From Alitta virens (lineage: Eukaryota > Annelida > Polychaeta > Phyllodocida > Nereididae): a stretch of 64,000 bases of DNA. The position numbers and the translations under genes were made by a program. This document shows positions 38,404 to 51,438 of this stretch, piece after piece. The notes under the pieces were generated by a model. It saw only the letters and a list, made by a program, of their open reading frames with translations, did not search any database and was not told the DNA's origin. The DNA is taken from contig OW028573.1 of NCBI GenBank assembly GCA_932294295.1, positions 63,217,829-63,281,828 on the forward strand, given 5' to 3'. Within the stretch, counting starts at the first letter, position 1. Every line of letters starts with the position of its first letter.

Positions 38404-41400
38404 TTATTGAATTCGCTTCTTGATCATGTTCTCCAGAGTAACGGCATCAGCGGCGAATTTACGAATGCCTTCAGCCAACTTGTCTGTGGCCATTTTGTCC
38501 TCATTCGAAGCCCATCTGAAGGATGCCTCGTCAAACTCAACCTTCTCAATAGAGTCTTGCTGTTTTTTAGCTGAAAATTACCAAAAACAACCATTATTAA
38601 TATAAAGTAAATTTACTAACATCTTTCAATGTGTATTAAACTCATATGATGCACCATATATAAGAGAAAAGCATTGTACATACCAACTTCCTTACTAAGA
38701 TGAACATCCAGAGTATCTTTGTCATTGGCGAGTTGCTCAAGTAGAGATGGTCTGAAAAAATAAAGCAAATTCATTCGACTCTGTTTTTAATTCGAAGTTA
38801 TACGATTATGGCAATCCCTTCCTATGAAGTATGCAAGAATGAGAAATTGCTGATGTACTTATTTCAACAACAATCAAACAGTACTCCGGCAGAGACATGG
38901 CCACTACTGCTAGAAAAAATAAAATCCTAGTGCTCTAATGTTTTAGGTTTGCGACAGTTAGCACCCACTAAATAAATAAAAGGTTGTCACATCACATAGC
39001 CCAGAAAAGCAACATTAATATATAGGTTAAATTTTAAGGAATTTATTTACCCAATTGTTAGGAGATCACATCCAGTCAGGGCTTTAATCTCGCCAGTGTT
39101 TCGGAATGATGCTCCCATCACTACAGTGGAATAACCGAATGCTTTGTAGTAGTTGTAGATCTGCGTGACACTCTTTACACCTGAAAAGAAACACATAGCA
39201 CGATGAAATGCCTGTCACTCCTCAGCTTAAATTTTTTTTTCAAAACCTTTATTCCAGCTCCTTTGTATGACAATTTGAAGAATCACTTTCTTGTTAAACA
39301 AGAAACAAGAAAAGGGCAAGGGGTACCTCAAAAACTTCTGACAAGAACTGAACAAAAATCCATGATAATTTTTCAAAAGGCAATCAAACATGACATTTGG
39401 CATATTCATCAATAGGGGCAACAAAATTCTCTGCTAACCTGGATCTTCCAAAGGCTCGTACGTTTTCTTATCAGTGTTGGCCACATACCAGTCGAGAATG
39501 CGCCCAACAAATGGGGAAATGAGTGTAACACCAGCATCAGCACAAGCAACTGCCTGAAATGACCAAAATATTGCCATTAGATACGTATGTCTTCCACAGA
39601 ATAACACACAATTAGGTACATCAGAATGTGCAACCTGACTTTTCACCACAACATGGAACTCGTCAAAACTTGTCAGAGTTTTTTTCGCTCACATAAAAAA
39701 TGATTAATGCTTTTGAACACATGCAACTGACTGTTGGTCAAACTACAACTGCAGATTAGTTGCGCAAATATTTAAAAAATCGACAAAATGACATATTATA
39801 ACGACAAACCTGGCAAAAGGAGAAGAGTAATGTCATGTTGCAATGGATGCCATCTTTTTCCAACTCCCTGAAACAGCCGAAACAAGAAAAGTCAATTATA
39901 TGCATACATTCAGTTAGGCCAAGGTCTACTAAATATTTAATGTAATCATTGCTAATATAATGACAAAGTCACAAATCTGTGACATCATGTATATGGAGAA
40001 AGCAAAACTAATGGAGCATCTAAACACAGGTATCAGCAGGCAATTATTGTCACTATGCAGTGCAGAATACCAAATATGCACTTCACCAAGGCTACCTATA
40101 GACATTTAATTTACAAAGACATCTACTTCACGCAGCAGCGAGTCTCTCCTCTAAGGCCCACCGGGCCACCACCACTTGTAGTCAATCAGAGGCTATAGGC
40201 ACCAACCAGAGTGTAGAAACTTGTGTTACCTACTGATTATTGTTAATGTGCATACACTGTAATTCAGTGAATAATATTGCCGGCCGATGCCTGTAATCTG
40301 CAGTTAGGTGTAACTTACTTGCCAGCTTCAATTCCTTCCCAGGTTGATGTTAATTTGATTAGAATTCGTTCTTTGTCAATCCCTTCATCTTTGTACAGCT
40401 TGATCAGACGCCTGGCTTTGTCTAGCATACCCTTCTTATCGAACGATAATCTGTAAAAACAGAACGAAGTAAATAATTTAAATGATTTACAAGATTGCAA
40501 CAAAACTAGATATTAAACGTAAGGAGACAAGAAAAATATGCATAGGCTAAAATTGTTTTCAAATATTATTTGAAAATTACTAGAAATTAGGTTTTGTGTT
40601 ATAGTACATTTATTTTTCAGAGTCGAGTACAGAACAGCTACTGTACCTATAGACATTTAATTAACAAAGACATTTAATTCCATCACATTTAAAATAAGCT
40701 TAAGTCAATGATCGTTCTATATGCACATTATTTTGGTTATCAAAATATCAGTGCTATCGTAATACAGCCAAATTGATGAGGTATTCCACACAGATATAGA
40801 ACTCGGGAGATGTTATCATACCTGGCATTAATTTTAATTTTTAATTAAATTTTTATGTTAGAACTGAGTTTATAATATATTCTCACTATTTCAGTCCATA
40901 ATTCTTCTTTCTCTCACGCTTTAATGCATTTAATACGTTCATTAAGTTATAATAAAGAAAAAAACCAAAACATTACCAACCTTGCATCGACTTCAGTTGA
41001 CACTCGACCGGGTACAATTTTGAGGATTTCACAACCAAACAAAACGAACAACTTGTCCATGGCCAGCTCAAGTACCGAAATTCCCTGAGATCTGTTACGA
41101 AGAATAAAATGTCATTATAAGATCACATAAATATCAAAATTATAATATTTATAATCAATGACTGCATTATAATTGCCAGTGACACTGAAAAGTGTTCTTC
41201 AATGAAAAGGGCAACAGGTCAGTTTCTTGAGGTAGGTACAATTTTGGTTATTTTACTTTAGAGTACGCTCATAACATATATATTATTAGCGCTCTCTATT
41301 CAGCACAAGGTGCAATAATTAAGAGAGTATAGGGGTTCAGTAAGAGGATCCTCATACAAAGCCTCTTACAGGCCTTACTTCTAGACCCTGCTGAAGTTTG

Positions 41401-44400
41401 CATTGTTACTATTACAGTGTTCTGCTCTAGCTTCCTTTAGGTTAGCTGGTAAATATATTAAAGACACCATGATTGGTAAACTTGTTAGCTCTTGTTAATC
41501 TTGGCATTTCTCCTGTAGAAGCTGCATTTAATAGAACAGCTCTTCATAATGAAAATTTTGTATCCAATGGTCTACAAGACTCATTAAAATTTTTGCTTGT
41601 CCATGACAATTTTATATAACCGTGGCCTAATGAGCATGTTATGGCAAAGCTGTTAACAAAAGCTTTCTAAGATGGCCACCACCCTTGCAGGTTTTTATGT
41701 TCTTTCACGTTGTTTTTATGTACTTTTGTACTTTTATTCATATTTTTCCTAATATTGGGAGTTTAAAATAAATAAATAATAATATTTATTTATTTATAAT
41801 GCGCCAGTATCCAGCACTCTGTCTGCTTTATATCACCTTACCATAAAAGCTGTTTCAGGTAAAATACAATTTATATACATAAAACATTAAAATTCAAAAG
41901 TTATAAAATGTTGTATGGAAACTAAAAAGTCACATTTGTATAAACTATTGCAGCAAAATGATTTAAAATCTATATTTACAAACCAGAAAATTAAATAAGA
42001 GTCCTGTAAAAGTTCACAATGCACCAATGCTGAATAAATAAGTGTTTAGACGTCTCTTAAAGACTCATCAGTTGACACGGTGCAAACTATGAGTCTTTAA
42101 GAGATGTGTGTCATTCCACCACTCAGGTGCTGCTCCTGCAAAAGACCTTTCACCATATGATTTTGTTTTTGTGGTTGGTACAGCAGTAGTAAAGAAACTG
42201 CTAGCTATATCCTCTGACCCTGCAAAACTTAGCATCACTGTCTTAGGTCGTATTTTTTAGATGGATTTTGTTATGCCATTACATTTTTGTACGAAACAAG
42301 CGAAGGGATAACATCAGTAAAACTATAGAAGTTCTTCTCAATGAACGATGAATTGACTAATCTAATTCATTTCTAATTCTCCTGCACAATATCATGGTAA
42401 ACCAGCATATATATATTGCGACAGCACACAATAGCATAACTGACACAGGACAGCAAGTTCATTAACAAGTTTAAAATAGGATGACATACACCAAAAATAC
42501 ACGCAACCATATGGTGATGTCCTAGATCCACAAGCAATTCACTGTAGTGGTCACTGCGTACAACTTCGCTCATGACATTACAAATAATAGGACTTGATAT
42601 AGTTTACTGCAGCAGCCGTTCAGAATGATATTCTGATTACAAAATATCTAATTCGCAATGACTTTCAATAAAAGAGACTATTTATAAATAATCAATAATT
42701 GATCAGTGCTTTGCTATGTCATCCACAGTACAACAAACATTATGTGAAATATTGCACTCTGTATTTTGATATGAATTCACAATGACCATAAAACACTTGA
42801 TGAAACAAATAACTCACCATGACAAAGTATGGAATCATTATCTATACCGTCATGGAAAAATGTCAAATTCATGCAATATGACAAAAACGTAGGTAATGTT
42901 AATGTAATGCATGATGATCCATCTTAAATCATGATTAGGCGCATTGATATGCCAGAAACACTTAGCTGCTTAGTAGCATGATGACTAAGAGTGTATGCGT
43001 ACAGAATTTTGCCCTTTCATTATGACTTTCAACATTGCAAGTTGCAAAGAGGAAGTCCTGTATCACTCAAACGTAAGAATATTATGACCCAAAGTAATTC
43101 CTTGTAAGTAGTACATATTAGCAGAATGTTTTAACACTCAGTCTAGCAAGTCATTCAAGGTTTGTAATAATTAGGAGTTACTTGAAAGGTAATACCATAA
43201 CTTGAAACTACTGTAAACAAAAACTAAGAAGAAAAAACATGATTCCTAACACAATGCTCAGCTTTCTGGTTGATGTGATTTGTTGGTACAACTGTACCAG
43301 AAAATTGTTAATTCAACGACAAAACAGGAAAAAGAAACAATAATTTAAAAGGAAAGTAATTTAACATTCCATTAAACAATGTAATGAGTTTTCATAACTC
43401 AACTGTAATTGTGTATCGTCCAAATATGACTTACTTACTCAGGTACATCACCGTCCCCACCATCCAAAGATGATGGATTATAAAACCTAAAGAAGCTCAT
43501 ACACATGAGACAACATACCTCATGAGTATGCATACATAAATTACAAAAGGATGAGAGATTTATCACCAAAAATCATAATATGGTCACTTACTTCGCATTT
43601 TCTTTGGCATACTTGACAGCGTCATCAATGAGTTTATCATACTGGGGTTTCTGAGCAGCTTGTAAAATTAGCGATGGATTTGTTGTGGCATCAGTGGGCT
43701 TGTATTTGCTCATAGCTAAAAAATAAATTTGGAGAAAATAATCAGCACAGTTAATTACACCAGCAAAGTTATTTCAAGCTCACCCATGCATTACCACTCA
43801 ACTATACCTGAACTGTTACATACTGTAAAGACTATTATTAGACTAATGACGCTAGTCCCTCTAGCTTATTAGTTCTAAGTGGGATATAAGGGTAAGCCAA
43901 TGAATACACTGTTATACACACACAACTCAGTTATGTATGGCATGCATAAAATACATACTTTGACCATGTTGACTACTAAACAATTTTAGTTGGAATGTAA
44001 AGGATTGTAAAGCGCATCTGAAGATTAAACTTTTCATAAGCTTGTGTTATGTACATTTCTTCATTATAACTAGCATAAAAGTGTTCATCATAAATCAAAC
44101 AAGTTGCAAATTTGACATTCTAAAGTCTAAAGCAAAGTTGTTACTTTTAATATGGTTCACTATGTCACTCACTATTATTAGCCTAAGATTACACTCATAT
44201 GACCAGTGTTACTAATATTACATCCATAGTTATTCAACTGTTATTGAAAAGTCATTGAAACTCATGAAAACCTGTTACATAATTTCACGTTTTGAAAAGT
44301 TTCAACAATTTGTTTAGAATGAGCAATCAATATAATTATCTTTCGGGGGTATAGATAGTGTCACCATGCTTGGTACTACCTTGTTACTTACATGATGATT

Positions 44401-45862
44401 TGATGCCTCACCATGACATTTGAAATATTTTATTTTCTGACATATTGTTCCAAAGATTATCAATGATCAAATGTGAACATTTTTTAAGGTACAACTGCAC
44501 AAGCTTCAACACTTTTCAACAATATAGTGAACTATGACGACTCACACGGCACAAAAATGACCCACTTACTGATGTTGACTGTCTAACTAAAGAACTTTCA
44601 TTAAACTATTTTTGACCATTGCTAATCAAGTTAAGATTCAGATTCAGATCGTTTATTCCACTTGTGCAAAATGTGTTACAAGTGAGGAGGGACTCTCTAA
44701 GACAGACAAGCCATCGCTTCTTGAGAGTCACCCCCTCAGTTACAAGTTAACAGCACATTCAACAATCCATGTCATGCAGGAGCAGGATTAGAAGTTATTT
44801 AGAGGGGCCCAGTAGGGCATAAAAAGACATAACTTTTCAGGTGTTTTATTAGGCAGAAATAAAGCCAAGCTTCTGAGATTACTGAAAGCAATAAGCCCAC
44901 ACTCATTTGATCTTTAGCTTCTCAGATCCTCTCAGGTCAATTATTAAATATTAATTGGTCAGTCGAAAATCCCAAAATAAAATAATGTTATTTTATTTTT
45001 CTGTCGGCACGTTTCTTATCATATCGATTGGCAGATCCGAGACACTTAATGTAATTTAAGTGTCGTCTAACAGGTAAAAGGGATTATGGGAAGAAGTTGT
45101 ATACAGACAACCAATCAACCATTGAATCAAAACGGTACTTCGATCAAATCCTTAATTATGTGTATCTGAAACAGCAGTACTCATGATGACAAGGCTGAAT
45201 CACATACCGCTGAACCATTCAAGCTAAAAGCTATCTCAGGCGCGTTCAACTGCTTCAGCAACACTTAACAGTGCCAAAGAATTTTTTTTTTTTTTATAAA
45301 TCGGATATTGTTTAACAACTAATTTATTATCTCACAATGGCAACTCGATCAGCACTGCAATGTGCAATCATATACAATAATAATATGGAAAGCCATGTGC
45401 ATTATCATCATGACTTTGACACAGTGCAGTCAGCTGACAAGCAGACAGTGACAGGCTGATAGTACATAACTTTTGCAATTAATGTACCTATGCCATGGTA
45501 CAGTAAATTAATGATACATTGATAGTCTGGGCCTTTAATTTTCCGTCTGCTGATCTAACCCCATTAAAGTTAGTGCTGTCAGCTGATCACACCACAACCA
45601 ACACATGTCATGACAGCGCCGTCATAACTGCTATAATTATATGAATGTCAAAACTGAACTGTCATGCTTGTGCCATGTCATGGGCAGCCATGTGAGACGT
45701 GAACAGGTGTACACATGTGCCAGTATGGCTTCCTGATTGTGACAGCTCTTATTCTTGTGACTTACCCTCGAAGTCGCCCGTGTCAGCCACTACAATCGTG
45801 TGCTCTTTCAGTTGGTCCAGCGATGAAGCCATCTTGCTCTTCTTAATATCTGGTTCTGACAT
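38404..45862 (-). CDS. TALDO1: Transaldolase, pentose phosphate pathway
   Basis: Transfers a dihydroxyacetone unit from sedoheptulose 7-phosphate to glyceraldehyde 3-phosphate in the cytosol. Exons in transcript order: 45862-45766, 43715-43592, (optional 43486-43439), 41091-40981, 40450-40319, 39867-39810, 39553-39439, 39180-39051, 38751-38684, 38570-38404. The nine main exons give 333 aa (human 337). Conserved blocks are [20 protein letters not shown] and TNPSLIL at the N-terminus, [13 protein letters not shown] with the Schiff-base Lys143 (human K142), [19 protein letters not shown] and [10 protein letters not shown]. All splice sites are GT-AG and phases agree. The first ATG at 45,862 fits the family start; Met11 is also possible. 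A 48-nt exon would add 16 residues after Lys74. Introns carry repeats, including a 16-bp hairpin at 42,053-42,104. Confidence 0.96.
41400..42350. repeat. Probable repeat-derived sequence in a transaldolase intron
   Basis: In the intron between 41,092 and 43,438, the stretch ends one block with TTTAAAATAAATAAATAATA (~41,762-41,785), as LINE tails do. A block around 42,045-42,240 follows with a perfect inverted repeat and a non-intronic composition (CACTCAGGTGCTGCTCCTGC). No open frame survives. The family was not identified. Confidence 0.4.
43439..43486 (-). other. TALDO1: Candidate 48-nt cassette exon of transaldolase
   Basis: On the minus strand a CTTCTTTAG acceptor precedes 48 bases and a strong GTAAGTAAG donor. 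The bases are open in the needed phase and would insert [16 protein letters not shown] between Lys74 and SQGISVLEL. Skipping or including the exon keeps the frame, because the neighbouring exons also join directly. Known transaldolases that I remember lack this insert, so it is either an alternative exon or a lineage-specific loop. Confidence 0.5.
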
Positions 45863-46508
45863 CGTTCCCAGGGAAAATTCGCTTAAATATGAACAGACTG
45901 ACCCGGCCTCAGTTGCGTGCGACTGTCACCGACCTTGACCCAATTCTGAATTTTCGATACACACACCACCTCGCGTTTTAGGTCCTCACTAATTCCGCCT
46001 AGTGTTCAACTTAGAAAACATTCTTCATAATCTTGCAGTTGGTTACTTTAATCAGGTTATTTAGCTTTGAATAGAGCTGAATAGCTGGATCCTCTTAATA
46101 AACACCATATCGTTGCATAAATAAGCATCGAGCAACCTGCATTTTTCTTTCTCCAGAAATCCTACAGCTTTCAACGCCCACTGTAGATCAAAATCTTAAA
46201 AAACTAATTTTACACTGAATAATGATTGATTAAAGCAGATAATCCAGTGTCCTATAATACAGCTCTACTATTGTACTAATTTAATATACACTGTATACCG
46301 CCAGCTTGAAAATTCTCTGTCCACATATTCTTAATGAAATCCTTATTCAAAATTAAGAAACCAACAAACAGAATTAAAACATAATATTTTATAATATTCA
46401 TTTCGGGGTACACATCTCATATGTCATTTTTATAATGTAACAGTCACGCAATACAGTTCAAAATATGCACAGTTCATATTAATATTTATAATATTAATTA
46501 CTCTAATT
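45863..46508. promoter_or_regulatory. Transaldolase promoter region and MRPL23 3' flank
   Basis: The first ~100 bases upstream of the transaldolase ATG are GC-richer (GTTGCGTGCGACTGTCACCG) and TATA-less, so they probably hold the promoter and 5' UTR. The rest is AT-rich with no gene. Confidence 0.4.
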
Positions 46509-46711
46509 TCATCTAAACCAAGATGGAAGATCTGCCATTGACCATGATTTATGCTGTTCTCTTTTGTATTTTCTTTGTTGTTTTTCGTATTCCTTCTGTT
46601 CCACTTCCATACTAGATTTCTCGGGTTTTGCAAAAATGTCAGGGTATTCAAAAGTATGACCCTCTTTCTGAAAATGTAAAGACAACATCTAGTAAAGATT
46701 ACAGATTACAG

Positions 46712-46748
<37 letters not shown>

Positions 46749-47988
46749 TCTTTTTCAGCTGTAGGAATTACATAGTTCTTTCAAAGATATTTTTAGTTAC
46801 CAGTTGTATGTTCACCAGTCTCCTGTCAGGTTTTCTGTCTAGCCTGAATCCTTTGCTTGCATTTACAAATTCACCTAGGCAAAAGAAAAAGGAAGGATGA
46901 TGGAAATTAAAAAAGAAAAAGGGAGGAAGATGGAAATTAATACTTAATGAGATTTAAACTAAACCAGCATATAATTTACTGCTACTAATGAAACACAAAG
47001 CATGAATAACTCTACAAGTCCACCAATTGACGTACAACTGTTAATATTAGCCTGAAGAGCTTTACCTTAAACATAGAGCAATAGAGTTATTTTAAGCAAA
47101 AAGCAGTCATCACCTGGAATCGTGTAAGTGTGAACATGTTGTATTGGCAGTTCATAGATTTTCTCAAGGTATTGTTGAACATCACTCTTTGTCATTCTGG
47201 AAATCATAACATAAAATGCAATTACAATAAATGGCCAATTACATTAATAATTATATTAGTTAAAACCTAAAATTTCATTTATATTAAATTAAATATCAGT
47301 TAAAACCTAAAATTTCATTTATATTTAATAAATATATTAAATCTGTAGAGATCTTACTGAGGATGGACTTCAAATAAGACTGTGTTTGGTGGCATTTCGA
47401 TGTCAGGCTTTACAATTCTCGCCCAAAAGAGTGGCAAGAATTCCCGAAGCTGTGGATTTCCTTTCCAGAACTGTGGATATTGGGGTAATCGTCTCCGCCA
47501 CAGGGGACTAAAAAGGTAACACAGAATATAATGAGCCAAAAGCATTTTGAAATAGCATCACTCTATAATAAATGCAATATTTATCCAAATTTTCAACTGA
47601 CCACCAATGCCAATCAGGCCCAATGCCATGGCATTATCATGCATGTTATTTATTAGACTATTTCTGAGTATTTCAAATTCAATTATTTTATATAGATGCC
47701 AAAAAATAATTGCAAAATTCCATGCCATGGAAAATTGACCTTTAATGGCACCCTGCAGCTCTGTGTTGCTTTTCAGTCAAATCTCGACAAATGACAGCAG
47801 AAACACCATTGACATGAGAATAATATCCAGAGTATCACAACACTCTTATTATCGCCCGGGAACATCAGTTTGCATGGAAAACCACATCAAATGCTAAAGC
47901 TGGTAGAGAATCCGTCCAGGTAGTCATACAAAAATGCGGAGACTACTTACATGAATCGACCAAGAGGTCGTAATCGCAGAGTTGACAT
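46509..47988 (-). CDS. MRPL23: Mitochondrial large-subunit ribosomal protein uL23m
   Basis: A structural protein of the mitochondrial 39S ribosomal subunit near the peptide exit. Exons in transcript order: 47988-47951, 47507-47358, 47196-47114, 46874-46801, 46667-46509, joining to 167 aa (human 153). Family-typical parts are IPLWRRRLPQYPQF near the N-terminus (human YPLYRLGGPQLRVF), MTKSDVQQYLEKIYELPIQH (human MTRVDLRNYLEGIYNVPV), the basic segment FRLDRKPDRRLVNIQL, then KEGHTFEYPDIF (human HGQTFTFPDLF) and the C-terminal LPSWFR (human VPSWFG). All introns are GT-AG. Intron 4 is only 133 bases and contains a (AT)17 run. The start codon lies 189 bp from that of the divergent lipase gene. Confidence 0.93.
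46714..46747. repeat. (AT)n microsatellite in MRPL23 intron 4
   Basis: About 17 AT units fill a quarter of a 133-base intron, between the donor at 46,800 and the acceptor at 46,668 (minus strand). Confidence 0.95.
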
Positions 47989-48177
47989 TGTATATTAAAT
48001 TTCCGACAAATTTCAATCATCGGAATCCACACATTTTTCTGACCTTGCGGCTGTCAGGGGATTGACCAATCAGAGAGGCCCTTGTAAAATTAGCAACGTC
48101 GTTTCTGATTGGCTAGAAAGTGGGTGTGTGTCCCAGATTATCTGTCACGCCTCGGTGTAAATACAACAGAGGCATGA
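47989..48177. promoter_or_regulatory. Bidirectional promoter MRPL23 / lipase
   Basis: 189 bases separate the divergent start codons. There is one CCAAT box on the plus strand (48,066-48,070, in GACCAATCAGAG) and one on the minus strand (ATTGG, 48,108-48,112, in CTGATTGGCTAG). The spacing of ~40 bases and the paired orientation are typical for NF-Y-driven divergent promoters. No TATA box is evident. The sharing of elements is inferred. Confidence 0.6.
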
Positions 48178-48194
48178 ATGGCAGCACTCATTAG
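48174..48194 (+). promoter_or_regulatory. Possible uORF overlapping the first lipase start
   Basis: ATG at 48,174 opens a six-codon frame ending in TAG at 48,194. It overlaps the ATG at 48,178 and ends five bases before the in-frame ATG at 48,199. If transcribed, it would favour initiation at 48,199. Confidence 0.35.
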
Positions 48195-51100
48195 CATTAT
48201 GGACACTAGACTGCAAGCACGGGGCTTGGTTTTTGCATTCTTGATTGGTTTGGCATCTTCATGGCTAGCAGATTCAGTGGTTGAAATCAGAGAACTCCTT
48301 GCTGGACTTAACTTAGGTGAATTTCCAGTGAAGGGAAATTGTCACTCAGACCCAGATCTCTGCAGGAATGTTGTGAGTTAATTATGATTATGGTTAAAAA
48401 TACTTATATATATGGACTTCGAACTTTGCACGTGATGGTTCAATCAGTTTTTATTATATCAGGTGATTTGCATACATGTTTATTAGATCAGAAATAATCA
48501 TGAAAATAGAGATAGACCTGTGCAGTATATTAAAAAAAAAAAGTCCATTAATAGGAATGAATTAATTAAAGGTGTTCAATTTCGCCCGAAACCACAAACA
48601 AATATCATATGTATAATATATATTGACCAGTTAGCAAAATGGAATTAAGACTGTATTCATCATTTCTAATCTTGATCATGTGCTATAATTAGTGCAGGAT
48701 GTCCTCATCCAGTTTCTTTTTCGTTCTGCTGCTTTTTTATTTTATTTTATTTTTTTATACATATCAACATTATGCGTATGTTCTCGATTATATGCCCACA
48801 AACTTCTTTTTTTTCTGGTACATTTTTGTTTTAATTAAACTGAAGTAAAGGTCATTTTGACCTAGTACACAAAAAGGCAATAAATTCATTTAATATTTTA
48901 TATGGTTTCATTGCAGACTGAACTTATCACCAGCAAGGGTTACCCATGTGAACAGCACAATGTCATCACATCAGATGGTTTCGTCCTCGGGGTACAAAGG
49001 ATTCCATTTGGAAGGAAGTCGTCATCTAACACCACAAAACCAGTAGTTTTTGTCCAACATGGACTTTTGTCATCTGCTGCAGATTGGGTTCTCAATTCAG
49101 CTGAGGACAGCTTGGGTGAGCAAATAAAAAAAAATCCTTTCCATATAAGAAAACTTGTCTGTCATAGCATGACGACATCCGTGATATTCATGGTGTCAGC
49201 AGACCTGCCCTCAATTACACTTCACTGAACTGGTGTGCTTCCCCTATGATAAGGACAATATTTTTGAGGAATTTGTGCAATGTATGTGGCATGTGTATTA
49301 GCCTCAAACAACGATATACATGTACATGATATAATTGCCTTCCTTAACCGACATCTCAAACGAAGGAACATCTCCAACTAACTGAAGTGGCTCTGACAAC
49401 GAGTATCGCCGGACTTGTTCATCCTGACATTTTCAGGTTTTTTTTATCACTGATCAATCACATCCCTGATATGCTTTATCATATTGTTTATTGGGCTGTT
49501 CCATGCTTTAAATGAAAAAAAAAAGGTATTAAATTAATTGGTATTAAAGTATGTGTATTTATTGCTTTGCTTGCCATATTTTTTCTAGGGTTTGTTTTGG
49601 CTGATGCCGGCTTTGATGTTTGGCTTGGAAATATCAGGGGTAACACATACTCAAGAAAACATGTCAAGTATAATCCGTCTTCCAAAGAATTTTGGGATTT
49701 CAGGTTTGTATGAATTAATATGGCGGCCATTCTTAACAATGCCTCTGATGCAAATTTGACAAGTTTATGTACCATTTTTATGTCAGTCCCAAACCATTAA
49801 TGGGCGGAATTTTCCTGGATTTATTTCAGTTGGGATGAGATGGCAATGATAGACTTGCCAGCTATGATTGATCATGCTCTTAAAGTCACTGGGCAAAAAA
49901 GCTTGTATTATGTCGGACATTCCCAAGGAACTTTGATTGGTTTTGCAGAATTTTCCCGGAATGCAAATTTAGCAAAAAAGGTAAGACTCATCGAGTGTGA
50001 TACCACGGAAACATTATTAATTTTTGCAATCAGGTTTCAACAAACAAGTTAGTTTAATAATTCTTAAAAACATTGTTTTACAGATCAAAAAGTTCTTCGC
50101 CCTTGGCCCAGTTTCGACAGTTGGTCACATTTCGGGTGCCATGAAATGGCTGTCATATCTTTCCTCAGATTTACAGGTATATGGGGAGCCCATTACGATA
50201 CATATTACATGGAATAGACACCTGTGAATACAAAACTCCATTATATAATGAAGTAATGATATTTATCTAAAATTTTATTTCCAGGAATTTTTCAGTTTAT
50301 TTGGACTATACGAATTTCTACCTAATGATACAATAATGAAGATTCTTGGAAAATACTTTTGTCGTGCACCAGTTAAGTTTGTCTGTGAGGATATCATTTT
50401 CCTCATAGCTGGGACCGACTCAACGCATATGAACACAGTAAGTTATGATCCTTGTGCATATGTGTATTATGCGTAACTTTAATTATTATTTCTCATACTG
50501 TGTGAAAATTGTTGATGCAAAGGGCATGTTGATTTCAGAGCCGTCTTCCTATATATATAAGTCATTCTCCAGCAGGGACATCAGTTAAAAATATGGCTCA
50601 CTTTGGACAAGTAAGATATTTTTTTGTATGAAATTTGTTCACATATTCTATCACATAATACCTGCCTCTCATGCTATGCTTTAACATTTGTTATGTCTGC
50701 ATGGGTGCAGCAAATTGGCCAATACATCAGGTTTTACATATTGAACTTTGCGTTTTCAGATGGTTAGATCTGGTTTGTTTCAAATGTATGACTATGGGTC
50801 AGTTGAGGGAAACATCAACCACTATAATCAGGTAATTGAATATCTCTGTATTTAAACAGGAAGAGCTGACTCGATCTATTACTATTTTTGATGCCATATT
50901 TTCATGGTCGTGTGATATCTGATGTTTTTAATAATATTAATGCCCTCCCCGTCCCCCTTATTATTAACTGATATTTTTGTTTTGCAGCCAACAGCGCCAT
51001 TGTACAATGCTATGAATGTCACGGTGCCTGTTGCTCTTTACACAGCAGATAAAGATACATTAGCAGATCAACAAGTATGTATTGTTGCAATAAGGTTATC

Positions 51101-51438
51101 GATTGTTTTATGTGGCATGTGTATTAGCCTCAAACAACGATGCAATATCCTATAATTCAAAACTTAAATCGGGCATTGAAGTGGATCGAGTGCATATATA
51201 TAATAATACAAATAATCATTCTTTGCAATTATTTTTACCATTTTGTTTGATAATGGAGAAGATTTTATCTATGCTCATTTGTGCTTTTCAGGATGTCAAA
51301 TTTCTTCTTGAAGAATTGCCTAACATTTTTTATCAAAAAGAGATAAAAGGATGGAATCATCTCGACTTCATATGGAGTGTAGATGCAACTCAAGAAGTTT
51401 ATAGTGAAATTTTAAAAATGATGAAAAGTGGAGAGTAA
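48178..51438 (+). CDS. Acid (AB-hydrolase) lipase, LIPA/LIPF family
   Basis: A secreted or lysosomal lipase that hydrolyses triglycerides or cholesteryl esters. Exons: 48178-48372, 48917-49115, 49589-49703, 49830-49980, 50084-50176, 50285-50437, 50539-50610, 50760-50831, 50988-51074, 51292-51438, giving 427 aa (human LIPA 399). Residues ~14-31 form a hydrophobic signal peptide. Conserved are [16 protein letters not shown] (oxyanion region), [20 protein letters not shown], the nucleophile elbow GHSQG with Ser201, the lid segment to [12 protein letters not shown], Asp373 ([12 protein letters not shown]) and His402 (WNHLDFIW). The triad is therefore complete. A C-x5-C pair at ~55-62 precedes the family core. 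Start at 48,178 or at Met8 (48,199) cannot be decided. The gene is divergent from MRPL23. Which of the vertebrate acid lipases it matches best needs a tree. Confidence 0.94.

Noticed and set aside
46801..46874. MRPL23 ending at the in-frame TAA just past 46,801
   Set aside because: Reading on from exon 4 gives an early stop, but a donor at 46,800 leads to an exon that restores the family's GHTFEYPDIF and PSWF ending.
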